Assembly: GCF_007176755.1 (NCBI RefSeq)
Contig: NZ_BJTV01000004.1
Coordinates: 480,370 to 544,369 of the forward strand
Length of the DNA: 64,000 nt
Source: Streptomyces sp. 1-11
Lineage (GTDB): Bacteria; Actinomycetota; Actinomycetes; Streptomycetales; Streptomycetaceae
Direction: 5' to 3'
Shown: positions 35,324-64,000 of the stretch, piece by piece
Position numbering within the stretch: position 1 is the first letter of the stretch
How the letters are laid out: each line of letters opens with the position of its first letter
Position numbers and translations under genes: made by a program
Notes under the pieces: generated by a model
What the model was told of the DNA's origin: nothing
Databases searched by the model: none
The model's input: only the letters and a program-made list of their open reading frames with translations

Positions 35324-38300
35324 TCACGGGCGCTGCCTGCGGTCGCGGCGCCGGGCGAGCGCGCCGGCGTCCCGTGAGCGGCGGGGCCGGCGCGCGGCGG
35401 CGCCGGCGTCCTGCCCGGCGTGCGCGGCCATGGCCCGCACGGTCGGGTGGCCGAACATGTCGAGGCGGGTGACCCGCAGGCCGAGCCGCTCGCGCAGCGC
35501 GGCGACGACGGAGGTCAGGCGCAGCGAGTCGCCGCCCGCGTCGAAGAAGTTGTCCTCGGCGCCGACCTCGTCGAGGCCCAGCACCTCGCACCAGACGCCG
35601 GCGATGCGGCGTTCCAGGTCGGTGCGGGCGGCGGCCCCGCTCCCGGCGACCCGGGCCCCGCCCGGCCGGGGCAGCGCCGACCGGTCCACCTTGCCGTTCG
35701 GGGTGAGGGGCAGTTCCGGCAGGGCGACGACGTCGGACGGGACCATGTAGGCGGGCAGCGCCTCGCGCAGTCCGGCGCGCAGCTCGTCCGGGGCCGGGGC
35801 GCCGGAGCCGGTGACGTAGGCGGTCAGGCGGCGTTCGCCCGGCCGGTCCTCGCGCACGACGGCGACGGCGGCGGTGACGCCGTCGGCCCGCCGCAGCGCG
35901 GACTCGACCTCGCCGAGTTCGATGCGGTAGCCGTTGAGCTTGACCTGGCCGTCGATGCGCTCCAGGTACTCCAGGCGGCCGTCGGGCAGGTACCGCACCA
36001 GGTCGCCGGTGCGGTAGGCCCGGCCGGCGCCGCCCCCGGGCACGGTCACGAAGCGTTCGGCGGTCAGTTCCGGGCGGCCGAGGTAGCCGTCGGCGACGCC
36101 GTCGCCGGACAGGTACAGCTCGCCGGGGACACCGGGCGGGACCGGCCGGCCCCGCTCGTCGAGCACATGGCAGCGGGTGTTGCCGACGGGGCGTCCGATG
36201 GTGACGGGCTCGCCGGGCCGCACCCGGTCGGCGGTGGACCAGATCGTCGTCTCGGTCGGCCCGTACATGTTGTGCAGGGCGCCGACGAGCGGGGCGAGCC
36301 GGCCGGCGAGTTCGCCGGGCAGCGGCTCGCCGCCGCACAGGGCGCGCAGGGCCGGGTCGCCCCGCCAGCCGGCGGTCAGCAGCATCTGCCAGGTGGTCGG
36401 GGTGGCCTGCAGGACGGTGGGCGCGGACCGCTCCAGGCGCTCGCGCAGGGCGAAGCCGTCGGCGGCGACGGCGGCGGACAGCACCTCCACGGTGCCGCCG
36501 CGCACCAGCGGCAGGTACAGCTCGAGGCCGGCGATGTCGAAGCAGACGGTGGTGACGGCGAGCAGCGAGTCGGTGGAGCCGAAGCCGGGGGTGCGGGCCA
36601 TGGTCCACAGGAAGTTGACCAACGCCCGGTGGCCGACCTGGACGCCCTTGGGCGTCCCGGTGGAGCCGGAGGTGTAGATGACGTAGGCGGGCGCGCCGGG
36701 CTCGGACCGGTCGAACGGCGCGGTCCCGTCCGTGCCGTCCGCGGCCTGGGCCAGGACCTCGGGCACCACGACGGGGGTGACCGGGAACCCGTCGAGGGTG
36801 CCGCGCAGGGCCTCGTCGGTGAGGACGAGGGCGGCGTGGGAGTCGGTCAGCATGTGGCCGATGCGGGCGGCCGGGTAGATGGGGTCGATCGGCACGTAGG
36901 CGGCGCCGCTGCGCATCACGGCGAGCAGGCTGACCGGCAGCTCCGCCGAGCGCTCCAGGAGGACGCCGACCACGGTCCCGGGTCCGGCGCCGAGCCCTGC
37001 CAGGTGCCGGGCCAGCCGGTCGGCGGCCGCGTCCAGTTCCGCGTAGGTCAGCTCGCGGTCCTCGAAGCGTACGGCGGTGGCGTCCGGGGCGGCGCAGGCG
37101 AGGTCGCCGACGAGCCGGCTGACGGTGCTCTCGCGCGGGTAGCCGGCGGCGGTGTCGTTCCACCGCCGCAGCACCAGCTCCTCCTCCCGGGGCGTCAGCA
37201 GGCCGACGGAGCCGAGCGGGCTCCGCGGTGCGGCCGCCGCGCCGTCCAGGAACAGCGCGAAGTGCTCGCCCAGCCACGCTGACTGACGTTCCGTCAGCTC
37301 GCTGCCGTCGAAGCGCACCGAGCCCTCGGCGTCGATCCGGACGGTCAGCGGGTGGCGGGCGGGCCCGGCCGGCGCGTCGGACAGCGCCACGGCGACGGGC
37401 AGCCCGGTGCGGGCGGCGCCGGCCAGCTCGGGGTGGCGCAGCGGCACGTCGCGGCGGTACGGCGCCCGGGCCCGGATCCGGTCCAGCTCGGCCCCGGCCC
37501 GGCCGGTGAGGTCGTCGAGGGTGTCCTCCAGAAGACCGTGCGGGACGCGCAACGGCACCTCGGGCGCCAGCAGCCCGGCCGCCGTTCCCCCGGCGGCCGG
37601 TACGGACACGGCGACGTCCTGTTCGCCGCCGCGGGAGAGCCGGGCGAGGAAGGCCAGGACCGCGGCGAACGCGACCCGCTCGGGCACGGCCCCGTCGCGC
37701 GCGAGTGTCCCGGGCAGCGGCACGGGTCCTGCCGGGCGCGCCTGCTCGGCCAGGGCGCCGAGGCGGGGCGGCAGCACGGGCTCCAGCGAGCGCAGCAGCC
37801 GCAGCCAGTGCCGCTCCTGGCGGTGCGCGGCGCGGGCGGCCTCGGCCAGCTCGGCCGCGGCGGCGTCGGGGAGGTGCGGGAAGCGGCCGTCGTGGTCGCG
37901 GGCCAGGGTCCCGGCGAGCGCGACCGGGTCCAGCGGTTCGCCCGACAGGCTCGCCAGGTCGGTGAGGCGGACGTCCCGGTCGCCGGTGGCCACGGTGAGG
38001 GCGTCGGGTCCGGAGCCGACCACCGTGCCGGGCGCGGCGGTGGAGGCCCGGCCGGTGACCTCCACGCCGCGTACGGCGACCGGTTCACCGCCGAGGGCGA
38101 GCAGCGCGGTGCCGAAGTCGTTGCGGCGCCGCCCGAACGAGGTGGCCCGCACCAGCGCGTCCAGCTCGGCGGCGGGCTGGCGCCAGTCGAAGACGCCGGC
38201 GCGCGGCAGTCCGTCGTAGCGGCCGTGGTAGGTCCGCAGGCCGAGGTCCTGCGGGGTGCGGGTGGCGGTGCCGGCGGCGAGTTCGTCGACCAGTTCGGCG

Positions 38301-38790
38301 AAGGACTCGATGCCCGCCTCGAAGCAGGCGACGTCCAGGTCGTGCGCGGTGGCGTCCTGCTCGACGGGCACCGCGCGCCGCTTGAGCACGTCGCCGGTGT
38401 CCGCCTCGCGGTCCATCACGTGCCAGGTCACGCCGTGCTGCTTGTCGCCCTCGAGGATGGCCCAGCTCGTGGCGAACAGACCGGCGTGCCGGGGCAGCGG
38501 GCCGTCGTGGAAGTTCACCGGCAGCCCGGTGGGCAGCGCCAGCACCTCCTCGGGCAGCATCCGCAGGTTGGCGATGCTGAACAGGTGGTCGAAGCGCAGC
38601 GGGGCCAGCCGCTCGGCGAGGTCCGGGCCGAACCGCACGGCGGGCAGGCCCTCCCCCTCGGCCCAGGCGAGCAGCTCGGCCGACGGGGACACCACGGCGG
38701 CCACCGTGTGCCCGCGGGCCAGCAGCAGTCTCGTGCACTCGACGAGGAGGGTCTCCTCGCCGATCACGACGCAAGCGAACGGCTCGGCAG

Positions 38791-38794
<4 letters not shown>
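35324..38794 (-). CDS. Loading protein: formyltransferase-A(Gly)-PCP
   Basis: This 1156-residue protein has three parts. The formyltransferase (about 1-300) has NFHDGPLPRHAG with Asn94 and His96, and ADTGD with Asp132, the Asn-His-Asp triad of formyl-tetrahydrofolate enzymes. A middle part (about 330-530) resembles the second half of a condensation domain with no HHxxxDG. The adenylation domain (about 550-1040) has YTSGSTGTPKG and is followed by a PCP (AGGDSL, ~1088). The pocket residues read DILQLGMIWK, a glycine code. It should load glycine and N-formylate it on the carrier, the known oxazole starter of oxazolomycin (OzmO) and conglobatin. Its ATG overlaps the upstream stop (ATGA). The C-terminal 30 residues are strongly basic. 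Confidence 0.95.
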
Positions 38795-54201
<15,407 letters not shown>

Positions 54202-54334
54202 TGGGCCAACTCTTCCTTCTCGTACGGCTGTCCGGTCGCGGACGGCTGGTCGCCGGCCGTGCTGCATCGGGGGCGGGTGCCCGTCGGGGGTGCCGGGGCC
54301 GGGCACCGCGGCCGCCGCGGCGGGCGAGGGCGGT

Positions 54335-62707
<8,373 letters not shown>

Positions 62708-62721
62708 CGTCAACCTCTGCC

Positions 62722-64000
62722 TCAGCTCTCGATGTCCAGGGCGTCCAGCTCCTCGTCGCTCATGTGCTCGACGAGGGCGATGCTTTCGAGGATCAGGTCC
62801 ACGTCGAGCGAGCCGGCGTCCGTCGTGGCCGCGGCGCGCCGCCCGAGTTCCAGGGCCATGTCGGCGAGCCGGGGCGCGCTGAAGACCGCCTCCACCGGCA
62901 GCTCCACGCCGGCCCGTTCGGTGAGCCGGTTGATGAGGCGGGTGGCCAGCAGGGAGTTGCCGCCGAGGGCGAAGAAGTCGCTGCGGCCGTCGAGCCGTTC
63001 CGGGTCGACGCCCAGGACGTCCGCCCAGGCCAGCGTCATCGTGCGCAGGCTGTCGGAGGGCGTGGCCGCGGCGGCGGGCGCGTGCGGCCCGGGCGGCTCG
63101 GGCACTGTGCGGCGGGTGGCGGCGGGTTGCTCGGGGGCGCGGCCGACCCAGTAGCGGCCCGTCTCGAAGGCCGTCGGCGGCAGTGGCGCCATGGGGCGGG
63201 GCCCGTCGTGCAGTCCGGCCCACGGCACCCGGACGCCGTGCGCCCAGAGTTCGGCGAGCTGGTCCAGGGCGCGGTCCTGGACCAGTCCGGCGAGGAACGC
63301 CTCGCCGCGGGCGCCGGTCAGGACCGCGCCGAGCGGTCCGGCGTCCCCCTCGGCGTTGCCGCGGTGCACGCCGACCCCGACGGGCGGCGTGGCGGGGGCC
63401 TCGGCGAGTTCGGCGGCGAGGGCGTCGCGGAGCTGCCCGCGGTCGGCCGCGACCACGGCGAGCCGCTCGGCCTGGGGCTCCCGGCCGAGCTGGGAGGTGT
63501 AGGCGATGTCGGCGAGGCTCACCGTGCCGTCGCGGTCGAGGTAGTCGTGCAGGCGGCCCACGGTCGTGCGCAGCAGTTCGGGGGTGCGGGCGGAGACCAG
63601 GACGACCTGCGGTGCCGGGTCCGCCGCGACGGTGCGGGCGGCGGCGGGCGGCGCCTCGACGACGATGCTCACGTGACTGCCGCCCGCCGCAACGGAGTTG
63701 ATGAGGGCGCGGCGGGGCGCGCCGCCGCGCGGCTCCCATCCGGCCGGCTCCTCCGCGAGCCGCAGGGGCGAACCCTCCAGGTCGAGGCGGGGGTTGGCGG
63801 TTCCGGTGGCGACGAGGGGGGCGACCTGCCCGTGCCGGAGCTGGAGCACGACCTTGGTGAGCTGGGCGATGCCGGATGCGGCTTCGGGGTGGCCGAGGTT
63901 GGACTTCACGGTGCCGACATGAACGGGTTCGGTGACACCGGCGAACACCTCGCGCAGGGCGCGGATTTCGACCTCGTCGGAGAAGGCGGTGCCGTTGGCG
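62722..64000 (-). CDS. C-terminal part of a PKS protein: non-elongating KS and carrier (cut by right edge)
   Basis: 426 residues are visible and the frame is open to the window edge. It begins inside a KS at ANGTAFSDEVEIRAL, equivalent to EAHGTGTxLGDPIE, so the first catalytic His is Asn. VKSNLGHPEAASG keeps the second His. The KS end reads NSVAAGGSHVSIVV in place of SSFGxGGTNAHxxL. A KS-associated linker (LADIAYTSQLGREPQAERL, FETGRYWV) follows. Then comes a carrier with FFALGGNSLLATRL, closer to a PCP than to the GxDSL ACPs elsewhere in the cluster. The C-terminus LVEHMSDEELDALDIES looks like a docking segment. No AT, KR or DH lies between KS and carrier. It probably hands the chain to the serine module encoded just downstream. 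Confidence 0.88.
   Translation of the reverse strand, partial: ANGTAFSDEVEIRALREVFAGVTEPVHVGTVKSNLGHPEAASGIAQLTKVVLQLRHGQVAPLVATGTANPRLDLEGSPLRLAEEPAGWEPRGGAPRRALINSVAAGGSHVSIVVEAPPAAARTVAADPAPQVVLVSARTPELLRTTVGRLHDYLDRDGTVSLADIAYTSQLGREPQAERLAVVAADRGQLRDALAAELAEAPATPPVGVGVHRGNAEGDAGPLGAVLTGARGEAFLAGLVQDRALDQLAELWAHGVRVPWAGLHDGPRPMAPLPPTAFETGRYWVGRAPEQPAATRRTVPEPPGPHAPAAAATPSDSLRTMTLAWADVLGVDPERLDGRSDFFALGGNSLLATRLINRLTERAGVELPVEAVFSAPRLADMALELGRRAAATTDAGSLDVDLILESIALVEHMSDEELDALDIES

Overview
The window is very GC-rich DNA (third codon positions almost all G or C). It has GTG starts, two likely leaderless starts with TAnnnT -10 boxes, a SepF paralogue, a mutA-mutB-meaB operon and a very large AT-less modular synthase. 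Together these point to a Streptomyces-type actinomycete.

Left part (about 1-9430) is ordinary chromosome. It holds a possible gene start running off the left edge, a SepF-family cell-division paralogue (-), a divergent polytopic membrane protein with an extracytoplasmic tail (+), methylmalonyl-CoA mutase small and large subunits with their chaperone MeaB (+), a STAS-like small protein (+), a small membrane protein (+), and a GNAT acetyltransferase (-) whose 3' end carries a fresh 56-bp-period duplication. A 300-bp gap with a pentamer-based minisatellite and a strong hairpin separates this from the cluster.

From 9732 to the right edge every gene lies on the minus strand, closely packed or overlapping, and encodes a trans-AT PKS/NRPS. 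In transcription order (right to left) the genes are: the end of a protein with a non-elongating KS and a carrier; a two-module NRPS (C-A(Ser)-PCP, dual E/C-A(unknown)-PCP, then a C domain without the HHxxxDG histidines); a three-module PKS (KS-DH-KR-ACP, KS-DH-KR-ACP, KS-DH-KR-cMT-ACP); a formyltransferase-A(Gly)-PCP loading protein; an N-type ATP pyrophosphatase; a stand-alone KS-ACP; a 6104-residue hybrid (KS-KR-cMT-ACP, C-A(Gly)-PCP, KS-DH-KR-ACP, KS-KR-ACP, KS0); and a tandem AT-AT-enoyl reductase that supplies malonyl units in trans.

Read functionally, these genes fit the oxazole-triene amides of the oxazolomycin/inthomycin family very closely. Formyl-glycine is extended once by KS-ACP and cyclised by the pyrophosphatase to an oxazole with a CH2 arm. 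Three KS-DH-KR modules give a triene, the last adding the methyl branch. The next KS-KR-cMT-ACP module gives a beta-hydroxy-alpha,alpha-dimethyl acyl group, which is amidated by glycine. After glycine the line continues (KS-DH-KR-ACP, KS-KR-ACP, KS0) and must be completed by proteins outside the window. The Ser-X NRPS with its histidine-less terminal C domain and the two His-to-Asn KS domains are the least explained parts. No thioesterase, cyclase, regulator, exporter or methoxymalonyl gene is visible in this window.
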